From Luteimonas vadosa (GTDB lineage Bacteria; Pseudomonadota; Gammaproteobacteria; Xanthomonadales; Xanthomonadaceae): DNA of 64,000 nucleotides. This document shows, piece after piece, positions 8,421 to 16,890 of this stretch. Under the pieces are notes generated by a model that saw nothing but the letters and a program-made list of their open reading frames with translations, ran no database searches and was not told where the DNA came from. Position numbers and translations under genes: made by a program. The stretch spans positions 1,054,001 through 1,118,000 of the forward strand of contig NZ_BAABJY010000002.1 of NCBI RefSeq assembly GCF_039543545.1, in the 5' to 3' direction. Numbering within the stretch: the stretch's first letter is position 1; each line of letters starts with the position of its first letter.

Positions 8421-8881
8421 CGCTCGTTGGCCGGCACGATGGGCGTCACCGACACCCTGACGCGCAGCCGGTTGCCCGGATCGAACGGAAGCCGAGAACG
8501 GTACTTGATGCCGTGGTGGACGTAGTCGACGTCGTAGGCGATGGGCCGGCGGAACTCCCGGTCCACCGGAACCATCCGGCATTCTCGCTCGTTGACGGTT
8601 CGGGGCTCGTCGTCCTCGGCGGGCGCCAGCACGTCCCTGACCGCACCCACCACCCGCGCCAGGCCGCGCCGATCCTCCTCCACCTTGGCGACCGGGGTCG
8701 ACCTCTCGCAGCGCTCGACCATGCTGGTGGCGTGCAGGGTCTGGTAGACCGGAGTCGCGGCCATTACCCGGGCGTATTCCGTGCGGACGTTCTCGACCTG
8801 CAACGTCGTCTCCTGGGCCACCGCCGGGAAAACGCATGCGACCAGCAGGACCGGGAACGCGAGGAACGGGTAGCGGGGCAT
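8417..8881 (-). CDS. Secreted hypothetical protein
   Basis: A 154-residue protein with a signal peptide (MPRYPFLAFPVLLVACVFPAVAQ, cleavage near AVAQ|E). The middle contains ERCER and NERECRMV, two cysteines that may pair. The C-terminus IAYDVDYVHHGIKYRSRLPFDPGNRLRVRV is a pattern seen at the ends of glycine-zipper envelope proteins of gammaproteobacteria (a Y-x-Y...G...PYDPG...RVRV tail). The glycine-zipper itself is absent. The product is probably periplasmic; its role is unknown. Its stop overlaps the start of the arginine-rich small frame, so the arg leader may be read from this gene's promoter. Confidence 0.75.
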   Translation of the reverse strand: MPRYPFLAFPVLLVACVFPAVAQETTLQVENVRTEYARVMAATPVYQTLHATSMVERCERSTPVAKVEEDRRGLARVVGAVRDVLAPAEDDEPRTVNERECRMVPVDREFRRPIAYDVDYVHHGIKYRSRLPFDPGNRLRVRVSVTPIVPANER

Positions 8882-8947
8882 GGTGTTGGCGGGCGATTGG
8901 AAGGGCTGAAGTGTAGGCGCTCGGCGGCCGCGCGGGGTGAATCGCGG

Positions 8948-8976
8948 CTGTCGTGCCCGCGCCCGCCGGGTAGAAT
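8948..8976 (+). promoter_or_regulatory. Probable cysS promoter
   Basis: A TAGAAT -10 box (8971-8976) stands 27 bp before the cysS start. The matching -35 position (CTGTCG, 17-bp spacer) is weak. The same TAGAAT box appears before epmB and phaB. Confidence 0.4.
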
Positions 8977-9003
8977 CCCGGCACCCCCGCCGGTCCCGAA
9001 TCG

Positions 9004-10380
9004 ATGTCCCTGCACCTTTACAACACCCTCACCCGGCGGCTCGAAGCGTTCGCCCCCCTAAACCCCGACCGCCCGACCATGTACGTGTGCGGTCCGACGG
9101 TCTACAACTTCGTGCATATCGGCAATGCCCGGCCCTACGTGGTCTTCGGGCTGTTGGCGGCCCTGTTGCGGCGCCGCCATGGCGCCCTGCGCTACGCGCG
9201 CAACCTGACCGACGTGGACGACAAGATCAACGCCGCGGCCCGCGAAGCCAATGCGCCGATCTCGACCATCACCGACCGCTACGTCGCCGCGTTCCGCGAG
9301 GACATGGCGGCCCTGGGCGTGGATGGCGTGTTCGCGCCGGACCTTGAACCGGCGGCCACGGCGCATATCCCCCAGATCGTCGCCATGATCGAGGGCCTGG
9401 TCGCCTCCGGCCACGCCTACGCCGCCGAGGACCACGTGCTCTTCTCGGTGGCCAGCTTCGGCGCCTACGGAAAGCTGTCGCGCCGCGACCCGGAGGACAT
9501 GCTCGCGGGTGCCCGTGTCGATGTCGCGCCCTACAAGCGCGACCCGGGCGACTTCGTGTTGTGGAAACCGTCCGGCGACGACCTGCCGGGATGGGATTCG
9601 CCCTGGGGCCGTGGCCGCCCTGGCTGGCACATCGAATGCTCGGCGATGGCCGCTGCCCACCTGGGCGAGACCATCGACATCCACGCCGGTGGCGTCGACC
9701 TCCAGTTCCCGCACCACGAAAACGAGATCGCGCAGAGCGAATGCGCACACGGCGGCAAGCCGTTCGCGCGCTACTGGCTGCACAACGGCATGCTCACTTT
9801 CGGCGGCGCCAAGATGTCCAAGTCGATCGGCAACATCGAGAAGGTGCACGACCTGGTCCGCGCGCATCCGCCGGAAGCGCTCCGCCTCGCCCTGCTGTCG
9901 GCGCATTACCGGCAACCCCTGGAGTGGTCGGACGCATTGGTCGAACAGTCCGTGCGCACGCTGGACCGGCTTTACGGAACGCTGCGCGACCTGGCCGATG
10001 TCCCGGCCGAGGCGGAAATACCGGGCAGCGTCGAAGCTGCGCTGGACGACGACCTCAACACCCCGCAGGCGCTCGCCGAACTGGCCGCGATCGCCGGCGA
10101 GGCGCGCAAGGCCGCCAGCGACGCCGACAAGCGGCGCCTGAAGTCGAGCCTGCTGGGCGCCGGCCAGGCGCTTGGACTGCTGCAGCAGCGGCACGAAGCG
10201 TGGTTCGGGCGCGGCGCATCGGACGACGACGACGCGCGCATCCAGGCGCTGATCGAGGAACGCAACGCCGCAAGGCAATCCCGCGACTTCGCCCGCGCCG
10301 ACGCCATCCGGGACCAGCTCGCGGCGGAGGGCGTGCTGCTGGAGGATGCGGCGCAGGGGGTGCGCTGGAAGCGCGGTTGA
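9004..10380 (+). CDS. cysS: Cysteinyl-tRNA synthetase
   Basis: Charges tRNA-Cys with cysteine. The 458-residue class I synthetase has the ATP-binding HIGH variant in CGPTVYNFVHIGNARP (residues 29-44), zinc ligands in CGPT, ECSAMA and the HHENE region, and the KMSKS loop as AKMSKSIGN. The C-terminal DALR-type domain ends with ARADAIRDQLAAEGVLLEDAAQGVRW, typical of CysS. Length is normal. It stands alone, divergent from the secreted-protein gene. Confidence 0.96.
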   Translation: MSLHLYNTLTRRLEAFAPLNPDRPTMYVCGPTVYNFVHIGNARPYVVFGLLAALLRRRHGALRYARNLTDVDDKINAAAREANAPISTITDRYVAAFREDMAALGVDGVFAPDLEPAATAHIPQIVAMIEGLVASGHAYAAEDHVLFSVASFGAYGKLSRRDPEDMLAGARVDVAPYKRDPGDFVLWKPSGDDLPGWDSPWGRGRPGWHIECSAMAAAHLGETIDIHAGGVDLQFPHHENEIAQSECAHGGKPFARYWLHNGMLTFGGAKMSKSIGNIEKVHDLVRAHPPEALRLALLSAHYRQPLEWSDALVEQSVRTLDRLYGTLRDLADVPAEAEIPGSVEAALDDDLNTPQALAELAAIAGEARKAASDADKRRLKSSLLGAGQALGLLQQRHEAWFGRGASDDDDARIQALIEERNAARQSRDFARADAIRDQLAAEGVLLEDAAQGVRWKRG

Positions 10381-10810
10381 GCACTTTGGCTGCGCATGCC
10401 GTTCGTCGATCGCGCCAGACGCTACGCGTGGCCAGCAGCAGTTGAGCGCAGCGCATTGCATTGCGGCGGGACGCAACGACGGCTTCATTGACCCTTTGAG
10501 GAATCCTCCGCAGGACCGTAACGCTGGCGTGCCATGTCGGAGAAGGTCGATTACTTCGATTCGATTCCCTAGCTTGCAACCTCGGTGCTCCCCTTGTTCG
10601 GCCTGGCCGTGCACGCGCGAACGGGGCGCAGTGGGTCAATGAAAGACGTGGACTCGCCGAGGGTGGAACACTTTCCAGCATCGAACCCGGTCAAGCGCCG
10701 GCGTTGACGGGATCTGCTCACCATTCCAACCGACCCACCCGCTCCGCGCCAGGGACGGCTGTGACTTCGCCAAGCGCGACAAAGCAACGCAAACGCGCGA
10801 AAATTGCCGC
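10381..10810 (+). other. 430-bp intergenic stretch with a spaced inverted repeat
   Basis: No convincing gene. The only structure noticed is an 11-bp perfect inverted repeat, TTCATTGACCC (10484-10494) and GGGTCAATGAA (10633-10643), 138 bp apart. Short frames here have no ribosome site or recognisable sequence. The stretch may be a remnant of a repeated element or the 5' region of sufE. Confidence 0.4.
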
Positions 10811-11251
10811 GTGAACGACTCCGCCTTCCCCCTCGAACCCACCGCCGCCGCCGCCCAGGCCGCGATCAAGGAGGAATTCGGCTTCTTCGGCGACTGGTCC
10901 GAGCGTTACCAGTACCTCATAGACCTGGGCCGCAAGCTGCCGCCCTTCCCCGGCGACCTCAAGACCGAGGAGCACCGCCTGCATGGCTGCCAGTCGATGG
11001 TGTGGCTCGTGCCATCGGGCGATGCCGACCGACTCGACTTCCTTGCCGCCAGCGATTCGGCGATCGTTTCGGGCCTCGTCTACCTCGCCCTGCGGGTCTA
11101 CTCGGGCCGGAGCGCGCGGGAAATCGTGGCCACCGAACCTGATTACATCGCCCAGATCGGTCTTGCCAAGCACCTGTCGCCGACCCGCAGCAACGGCCTC
11201 GCCGCGCTGCTGGCTTCAATCCGCGACACCGCGCAACGCGCGCTGGCGTGA
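10811..11251 (+). CDS. sufE: SufE-type cysteine desulfurase activator
   Basis: Accepts sulfane sulfur from a cysteine desulfurase such as SufS and passes it to Fe-S cluster assembly. The 146-residue protein has the acceptor cysteine in LHGCQSMVWL (about residue 58) and the EFGFFGDWSERYQYLIDLGRKLP N-terminal helix typical of SufE. GTG start at 10811. No suf genes lie nearby. Its stop overlaps the GTG of the following transporter (GTGA), so the two are coupled, perhaps only by gene packing. Confidence 0.93.
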   Translation: MNDSAFPLEPTAAAAQAAIKEEFGFFGDWSERYQYLIDLGRKLPPFPGDLKTEEHRLHGCQSMVWLVPSGDADRLDFLAASDSAIVSGLVYLALRVYSGRSAREIVATEPDYIAQIGLAKHLSPTRSNGLAALLASIRDTAQRALA

Positions 11252-12513
11252 GCGAGCCGCAGAACCCCGCCGCCGCCCCTGGCGACGAGGAGACCCACTC
11301 GCCACCGCTGCGCAACCGCGGATTCCGCGGCCTGATGCTCTACCGGATCTGTTCGATCCTGTCGTACCAGATCGTCGCGGTCACCGTGGGCTGGCACGTC
11401 TACGAGCTCACCCGCGATCCCTGGATGCTCGGCCTGGTCGGACTGGCCGAGGTCCTGCCCTATTTCTGCGTGGCGCCGTTCGCAGGCTACCTGGTCGACC
11501 ACTTGCCGCGCCGCAAGCTGGGCATGGTCGCCTGCCTTGGGTTGGCGGTGACGCCGTTGCTCCTCGCCGCGATCGCCGCGGGATGGCTGGCAGCGGGACA
11601 TGTCTGGCCCATCTATGCGGCGGTCGCGCTCACCGGTGCGGTGCGCGCCTTCCTGGGGCCGGTCTACAACGCGCTGTTCGCGCGCGTCCTGCCTCGCGTC
11701 CATTTCACCAGCGGCGCCAGCCTCGGCAGCATCGTGTTCCAGGCCGGGCTGGTGATCGGCCCGGCCATCGGAGGCCTGATGATCGGCGTGGCCGGCAAGT
11801 CCGCGACCTATGCCCTGGCGGCGGGATTCGCCTTGGTCGCCGCGGGCGCCGTCGTCCGCTTGCGGGTCACCGAACCCCCGCTGGAACTCCAGCGTGCCCC
11901 GATCTTCGCCAGCATCGCCGAGGGCGCGCGCTTCGTGTTCGGCCACCAGATCCTGCTCGGGGCACTGGCCCTGGACATGTTCGCGGTGCTGTTCGGTGGC
12001 GCGATCTCGCTCGCCCCGGCCTTCATCAAGGAGATCCTCCACTACGGGCCCGAAGGACTCGGGATCCTGCGCGCCTCCCCGGCGCTGGGGGCGGTGGTGG
12101 TGGGCGTCTGGCTGGCGCGGTATCCACTGCAACGCCATGCCGGCCGGGTGCTGTTGGGCGCGGTGGCGGGTTTCGGCCTTTGCATCATCGGGTTCGGCCT
12201 GTCCACGACGTTCTGGTTGTCGGCCGCCTGGCTGCTGCTGTCGGGCATGTGCGACGGGGTTTCGGTGGTGCTTCGCTCGACCATCCTCCAATTGGCCACG
12301 CCCGACCACATGCGCGGACGCGTGTCCTCGATCAACGGGTTGTTCATCGGCTCGTCCAACGAGCTTGGCGCGTTCTACGCCGGCTCGATGGCGCGGTTGA
12401 TCGGGCTGGTGCCGGCGGTGGTCGTGGGCGGGTTCGTGACACTGGGCGTGGTGGCGACGACCGCCTGGAAGGCGCCGAAATTGCGCCGGCTCGATCTTCG
12501 CCAATTGCAGTGA
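11248..12513 (+). CDS. MFS exporter, EntS/MFS_3-like
   Basis: A 421-residue inner-membrane protein with about 12 hydrophobic segments, beginning around residue 28 (GLMLYRICSILSYQIVAVTVGWHVYELT). The sequence ELTRDPWMLGLVGLAEVLPYF, the loop DHLPRRK between segments 2 and 3 and TPDHMRGRVSSI in the second half are typical of the EntS-like drug/siderophore exporter branch. The substrate cannot be read from the sequence. It overlaps sufE by 4 bp. Confidence 0.85.
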   Translation: MSEPQNPAAAPGDEETHSPPLRNRGFRGLMLYRICSILSYQIVAVTVGWHVYELTRDPWMLGLVGLAEVLPYFCVAPFAGYLVDHLPRRKLGMVACLGLAVTPLLLAAIAAGWLAAGHVWPIYAAVALTGAVRAFLGPVYNALFARVLPRVHFTSGASLGSIVFQAGLVIGPAIGGLMIGVAGKSATYALAAGFALVAAGAVVRLRVTEPPLELQRAPIFASIAEGARFVFGHQILLGALALDMFAVLFGGAISLAPAFIKEILHYGPEGLGILRASPALGAVVVGVWLARYPLQRHAGRVLLGAVAGFGLCIIGFGLSTTFWLSAAWLLLSGMCDGVSVVLRSTILQLATPDHMRGRVSSINGLFIGSSNELGAFYAGSMARLIGLVPAVVVGGFVTLGVVATTAWKAPKLRRLDLRQLQ

Positions 12514-12532
12514 CCCGCAACCGATGCCAACG

Positions 12533-12557
12533 AAAAAACCCGGCCGCAGCCGGGTTT
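12533..12557 (-). terminator. Intrinsic terminator after the DksA-like gene
   Basis: AAACCCGGC (12536-12544) and GCCGGGTTT (12549-12557) form a 9-bp stem with a CGCA loop. On the minus strand the stem leads into a T6 run, so it ends the DksA-like transcript. It also follows the MFS gene by 22 bp on the plus strand and may act in both directions. Confidence 0.85.
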
Positions 12558-12588
12558 CCCTTCGTCGCCACCCGGGCCATTGCCCGGA

Positions 12589-13638
12589 TCAGTCGCCGAT
12601 CTGTTTCTGCCGGTGCTCCCAGCTTTCCTGCTCGTCGATCGTGCGTTCCGCGGTGAGCCGGGCTTCCAGCCGCTCCAGGCCGATTTCCTCGCCCGAATCC
12701 ACGCTGAAACCGTAATCGCCCGAATCAACGCGCTTGAGCGTGCTGTCGATCTTGCCGATGAGCTTGCGGTAGCGGTCGCGCGTGCGCAGTTCCAGCGAAT
12801 TCTCGGTTTCCCGGGTCGCGCGCTCGGCCTCGTCGCCGACGTCGCGGACCTCTTCCTTCAGGTTCTCGATGGTCTGCTTGGACTCCTCGACCAGGTCCTC
12901 GCGCCAGCGCAGCAGCCGCTGGCGGAAGTATTCGATCTGCAACGGGCCCATGTATTCCTCGTCGACGCTGGGCTTGTAGCCTTCGGGCAGGATCGGACGC
13001 CCGGTTTCCTTGTCGGTGTCGTAGGGCACGACCTTGTACTTGGCCTTGCGCGTGGCAGGCGCAGGCTTCGACACGACGGCAACGGCCACCTTGCCGACCG
13101 GCCGCGGCGCAATCACCGGCTTGCTGGCGGCGGGCGCGGCGACGGTCGTGGCGGCGCCTTTCGGCTTCGACTTGGCCTTCCTGGGCTCGACGGCCGCCTG
13201 GGGGGCTGGCCGCGGCGCCTTCTCCGGCTTGGCCGCCACGGCGGCCTTGGTGCTCGGCGCTGCCTTGCCGGACGGGGCCTGCTTGCGGGCAGCGGCCTTC
13301 TTCGGCGCCGCCGCGACCTTGGCGGGAGCCTTCTTGGCAGTCGTCTTCTTCGCGGGCGCCTTCTTCGGGGCGGCCTTCTTCGCCGTCACCTTGCCGGCGG
13401 CGGCCTTCCTGGGGGGCGCCTTCTTCGCGACGGGCTTTTTCGCAGCCGCTTTTTTGGCCGGAGCCTTCTTCGCCGCCGCCTTCCTTGCGGCCGGCTTCGC
13501 CGCCTTCTTGGGCGCTGCCTTCTTCGCTGCCTTCTTGCCGGCGACCGGCTTCTTCGACGGCGCCTTCTTCCTGGCTGCCGGCTTGCTGGTCTTCTTGGCG
13601 GCCTTGGCGGCCTTCTTTGCTGGTTTCTTTGCTGCCAC
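12589..13638 (-). CDS. DksA-like protein with histone H1-like N-terminal tail and no zinc cysteines
   Basis: 349 residues. Residues 1-220 are almost entirely Ala, Lys and Pro in AAKKP/KKAPAKK-type repeats, like bacterial histone H1-like proteins, and should bind nucleic acid non-specifically. Residues about 230-349 match DksA: a coiled coil with the tip motif DVGDEA (DxxDxA form), the conserved SLELRTRDRYRKL segment, and a TraR/C4 finger region. All four finger cysteines of E. coli DksA are replaced (by Ser, Ser, Thr and Glu), and the protein has no cysteine at all. It may bind the RNA polymerase secondary channel in a metal-independent way. It is monocistronic, with its own terminator. Confidence 0.85.
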   Translation of the reverse strand: MAAKKPAKKAAKAAKKTSKPAARKKAPSKKPVAGKKAAKKAAPKKAAKPAARKAAAKKAPAKKAAAKKPVAKKAPPRKAAAGKVTAKKAAPKKAPAKKTTAKKAPAKVAAAPKKAAARKQAPSGKAAPSTKAAVAAKPEKAPRPAPQAAVEPRKAKSKPKGAATTVAAPAASKPVIAPRPVGKVAVAVVSKPAPATRKAKYKVVPYDTDKETGRPILPEGYKPSVDEEYMGPLQIEYFRQRLLRWREDLVEESKQTIENLKEEVRDVGDEAERATRETENSLELRTRDRYRKLIGKIDSTLKRVDSGDYGFSVDSGEEIGLERLEARLTAERTIDEQESWEHRQKQIGD

Positions 13639-13836
13639 TGGAGGCGGTCCTTACTGGAATGGAACGGCGCGTGACGCGCAGCGCACGGGCCGGATGCCCG
13701 AACCGCGGGAAAGAGTGGGAGCCTGCCCTGGAATCGCGCCCTCAAAGCGCTCTGCCGCACCGGCTGCCGCCGGTGACCGGCCCCTCTGATCGTGCCACGG
13801 CAGCCTTTGGGCTGCTGCCGGCCACGCACCCTTCCC

Positions 13837-13863
13837 TTGGACGGGAAAGCGCGCTGTTATACC
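13837..13863 (+). promoter_or_regulatory. Possible promoter of the yidD cluster
   Basis: TTGGAC (13837-13842) and TATACC (13858-13863) with a 15-bp spacer precede yidD by about 57 bp. The spacer is short, so this is tentative. Confidence 0.3.
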
Positions 13864-13919
13864 CTGCCCGGACTGCAGCGGCAACCGCGACAGTCTGTGC
13901 TGCGCCGCCTCCGACCCCC

Positions 13920-14156
13920 GTGATCGACCGCTTCCTCATCGCCCTGCTCCGTGGCTACAAGCGCTGGTTGAGCCCCCTTCTGGGTCCCCGGTGCCGATTC
14001 ATGCCGTCCTGCTCGGAGTACGCGATGGAGGCGATCGGCCGCTTCGGCGCGATCAGGGGAGGCTGGCTCGCGATCAGGCGCATCGGTCGCTGCCATCCCC
14101 TCCACCCAGGCGGCCACGACCCCGTGCCGCCCGCCACCACGGAAACCCACGGATGA
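13920..14156 (+). CDS. yidD: Membrane protein insertion efficiency factor
   Basis: A 78-residue YidD homologue, thought to help YidC insert membrane proteins. The family hallmarks are present: LLRGYKRWLSPLLGPRCRFMPSCSEYAMEAI with its cysteines, and GRCHPLHPGGHDPVP near the end. It uses a GTG start that leaves almost no sequence before the conserved helix. It is not next to yidC/rnpA as in many bacteria; instead its stop overlaps the following dihydroorotase-like gene (ATGA). Confidence 0.92.
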   Translation: MIDRFLIALLRGYKRWLSPLLGPRCRFMPSCSEYAMEAIGRFGAIRGGWLAIRRIGRCHPLHPGGHDPVPPATTETHG

Positions 14157-15499
14157 CCGACACCCTCATCGTCAATGCCCGCCTGGTCAATGAAGGCCGC
14201 GAAACCGACGGCGATCTGCGCATCTCGCGCGGACGCATCGCCGAGGTCGGAAGCGGCCTGGTGGCCCGCGACCGCGAAACGGTGGTCGATGCCGGTGGCC
14301 GCCGCCTGATGCCGGGGATGATCGACGACCAGGTGCACTTCCGCGAGCCAGGCATGGAATACAAGGCCGACATGGCCACCGAATCCGCGGCCGCGGTCGC
14401 CGGCGGCCTGACCAGCGTCATGGACATGCCCAACACCAGCCCCCCGACGCTGAACGCCGAGGCGCTGGAAGACAAGTACCGCCGCGCCGCCGGCCGCATG
14501 TGGAGCAACCACGGCTTCTACATGGGCGCCAGCAACGACAACCTCGAGCACGTGCGCGCCATCGATCCGAAGGCCACCCCCGGGCTGAAGGTATTCATGG
14601 GCGCGTCCACCGGGAACATGCTGGTCGACGACCCGGACACGCTGGACGGGATCTTCCGCGACACCCCGGTGCCGATCATCACGCATTGCGAAGACACGCC
14701 GATGATCAATGCGCTGCAGGCCGAGTACCAGGCGAAGTACGGCGACGACATCCCGGCCGAATGCCACCCGGACATCCGTTCGCGCGAAGCCTGCATCAAG
14801 TCCACCCGCCTGGCCTTGTCGCTGGCGAGAAAGCACGGCACGCGGCTGCACGTGCTGCACATCTCCACCGCCGACGAGCTGGCGCTGTTCGACGCCGGCC
14901 CGCTCGTCGACGCCGACGGCGTGCGCAAGCGCATCACCGCCGAGACCTGCATCCACTTCCTGCGCTTCGACCGCGGCGATTACGCGGAGCTTGGCCACCA
15001 GATCAAGTGCAATCCGGCGATCAAGGATCCGGCCGACCGCGAGGCGCTGGTGCGCGCCCTGGCCGAGGACGTCATCGACGTGCTCGCCACCGACCACGCG
15101 CCGCACACCTGGGAAGAAAAGCACAATCCCTACGTCCGGGCGCCAAGCGGCCTGCCCCTGGTGCAGTACGCCCTGCTCGCCGCGCTGGAGCTGGTGCGCG
15201 AGGGCAAGCTGAGCAACGCGCAGGTGGTGCAGAAGTTCGCCCACGCACCGGCGCAGCTGTTCGACGTCCAGCAGCGGGGCTACCTGCGGGAAGGCTACTG
15301 GGCCGACCTGGTGATGGTCGACGACACGCCCCTGACCGTGCGCCGCGAGGACGTGCTGTCCAAGTGCGGCTGGTCGCCGTTCGAAGGCAGGACCTTCCAT
15401 GCCCGGATCGCCTCGACCTGGGTCAACGGGCAGCAGGTCTGGGACGGCGAGCGCCTGGTCGGCGAGCCGCAGGGCCAGCGGCTGGCGTTCGACCGTTGA
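14153..15499 (+). CDS. Dihydroorotase-like amidohydrolase
   Basis: A 448-residue class I dihydroorotase-type protein. Dihydroorotase closes carbamoyl-aspartate to dihydroorotate in pyrimidine synthesis. Seen in the sequence: the N-terminal metal motif reads DDQVHFREPG, so the first His of the usual HxH is Gln; KVFMGAS contains the lysine that is carbamylated in the family; HCED, HVLHIS and ATDHAPHTWEEK supply the other ligands and the catalytic Asp. The Q-x-H form is shared by a known subfamily in xanthomonads and other groups. Whether it is the pathway enzyme or a paralogue next to a separate PyrC cannot be told here. It is coupled to yidD and to the M23 gene by 4-bp overlaps. Confidence 0.85.
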   Translation: MTDTLIVNARLVNEGRETDGDLRISRGRIAEVGSGLVARDRETVVDAGGRRLMPGMIDDQVHFREPGMEYKADMATESAAAVAGGLTSVMDMPNTSPPTLNAEALEDKYRRAAGRMWSNHGFYMGASNDNLEHVRAIDPKATPGLKVFMGASTGNMLVDDPDTLDGIFRDTPVPIITHCEDTPMINALQAEYQAKYGDDIPAECHPDIRSREACIKSTRLALSLARKHGTRLHVLHISTADELALFDAGPLVDADGVRKRITAETCIHFLRFDRGDYAELGHQIKCNPAIKDPADREALVRALAEDVIDVLATDHAPHTWEEKHNPYVRAPSGLPLVQYALLAALELVREGKLSNAQVVQKFAHAPAQLFDVQQRGYLREGYWADLVMVDDTPLTVRREDVLSKCGWSPFEGRTFHARIASTWVNGQQVWDGERLVGEPQGQRLAFDR

Positions 15500-16449
15500 G
15501 CCTCCTGCGTCGCCGTTCCGCCGGTTGCTCGCTCGTGGCCTGGGCCGCCCTCCTGGTGTGCGCGGCATGCGCGGCATCGACCACCGGCGCCACGCGAATC
15601 CCCGCAACCGATGGCCGGAATGTCGTCGCTCCCAACGGGAAACAGGCAGCGGCCGTGGTTGCGAGGGCGGGTGCTGCGCGGACGGTCGAACCGGCCGACG
15701 CCCGCATCGTGTTCCCGGCCAGCGTCCCGCAAGGGGCGCTGGTGATCGGCAAGGTGCCGCCGGGCAGCACGGTCCGATACGACGGCAAGACGCTGCGCTC
15801 GACCGGCTACGGCACGGTGGTCTTCGGCGTCGGGCGGGACGCCCGGGGCCCACTCCTGGTCGAGGTCACCCGACCTGACGCCACGCGGGACCAGGCGCGC
15901 ATCGAAGTCACCCCGCGCGACTGGCCCGTGGAGCACGTCAGCGGCGTCCCGCCCCAGACCGTGAACCCACCGCCGGCCATCGCCGAGCGCATCCGCCGCG
16001 AGCAGGCGCTGGTGTCGGCCGCGCGCACGCGCGACGACGACCGCGCGGATTTCGCACAATCCTTCATCTGGCCGGTGCAGGGCCGCATCAGCGGCCGCTT
16101 CGGCAATGCGCGGGTCTACAACGGGCAGCCCGGCTCCGGTCATTCCGGCATGGACATCGCCGCGCCCGCCGGCACCCCGGTCAAGGCGCCGGCCGCAGGC
16201 GTGGTGACCTTCGCGCAAGACCTCTACCTCACCGGCGGCACGGTGCTGCTCGACCACGGTTTCGGGGTCAGCTCGAATTTCCTGCACCTGTCGCGCATCG
16301 ATGTCCGGGTGGGCGACCGCGTCGAACAGGGGCAGACCATCGCCGCGGTGGGCGCCACGGGCCGGGCGACCGGCCCGCACCTGCATTGGGGCATGAACTG
16401 GTTCGATGTGCGCGTGGACCCGCTGCTGGTGCTCGAACGCGGCCAATGA
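15496..16449 (+). CDS. M23 family peptidase, probable lipoprotein
   Basis: A 317-residue cell-wall metallopeptidase. With the TTG start at 15496, which overlaps the preceding stop (TTGA), the protein begins with a basic stretch, a hydrophobic core and a lipobox-like VCAAC, so it is probably a lipoprotein. The middle (residues about 75-150) is a beta-sandwich-like region. The M23 domain (about 190-310) has the zinc motif GHSGMDIAAP (HxxxD near 215) and HLHWG (near 294), so catalytic residues are intact and peptidoglycan cross-bridge cleavage is expected. The last 16 codons and the following sequence recur twice downstream. Confidence 0.88.
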   Translation: MSLLRRRSAGCSLVAWAALLVCAACAASTTGATRIPATDGRNVVAPNGKQAAAVVARAGAARTVEPADARIVFPASVPQGALVIGKVPPGSTVRYDGKTLRSTGYGTVVFGVGRDARGPLLVEVTRPDATRDQARIEVTPRDWPVEHVSGVPPQTVNPPPAIAERIRREQALVSAARTRDDDRADFAQSFIWPVQGRISGRFGNARVYNGQPGSGHSGMDIAAPAGTPVKAPAAGVVTFAQDLYLTGGTVLLDHGFGVSSNFLHLSRIDVRVGDRVEQGQTIAAVGATGRATGPHLHWGMNWFDVRVDPLLVLERGQ

Positions 16450-16776
16450 CCTCGTTGGTCCCGCGCCTGTTCACCTTCGGCACGCGCGGCGGCGCGGTCA
16501 TTGCTCCGGGGGTTCGCAATTGCGCCCGGCGCGGTTCGATGTGCGGATAGACCCGCTCTTGGTGCTCGAACGGGGCCAATAACGGCGTTGGCCACTGCGC
16601 GCGCCCACTTTCGACACGCGCGGCGGCGCGTTCATTTCTCGGGGTGATTCGAATTCTGCGCGGCGCGGTTCGATCTGCGGATAGACCTGCTCTTGGTGCT
16701 TGAACGGGGCCAATAACGGCGTTTGCTACTGCGCGCGCCCACTTTCGGCACGCGCGGCGGCGCGGTCGTTGTTCCT
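16401..16776 (+). repeat. Three tandem copies of the M23 gene 3' end
   Basis: Copies start at 16401, 16534 and 16668, a period of 133-134 bp. Each begins with GTTCGAT and contains the final codons of the peptidase gene, including a stop (FDVRVDPLLVLERGQ in the gene; FDVRIDPLLVLERGQ and FDLRIDLLLVLERGQ in the copies), then a downstream part with GGCACGCGCGGCGGCGCG-like sequence. The last copy is truncated at about 16776. Copies 2 and 3 resemble each other more than copy 1, and their differences mostly keep the encoded residues. Confidence 0.85.
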
Positions 16777-16890
16777 TTCGTTTCCCACGCTGAAGTCACG
16801 CCAGGAAACGGGTTTGACCTCGCCGTACTTTGACCGGACGCCACACCTCCCGAGTCGGATCATCGGATCGCTGAATCCATTTTCCAGGAT
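16777..16890. other. Intergenic end between repeat array and folE2
   Basis: With the repeats this completes a 441-bp gene-free stretch. It is less GC-rich than its surroundings, and no gene or clear terminator is seen. The M23 gene and folE2 converge here. Confidence 0.5.

Noticed and set aside
10636..10869. Small minus-strand frame before sufE
   Set aside because: Overlaps the sufE start, no ribosome site and no recognisable sequence.
12533..12557. Shared AACCCGGC...GCCGGGTT hairpins at 8201 and 12533 as a REP family
   Set aside because: Both have T-runs on the strand of a gene end or leader and are better explained as intrinsic terminators.
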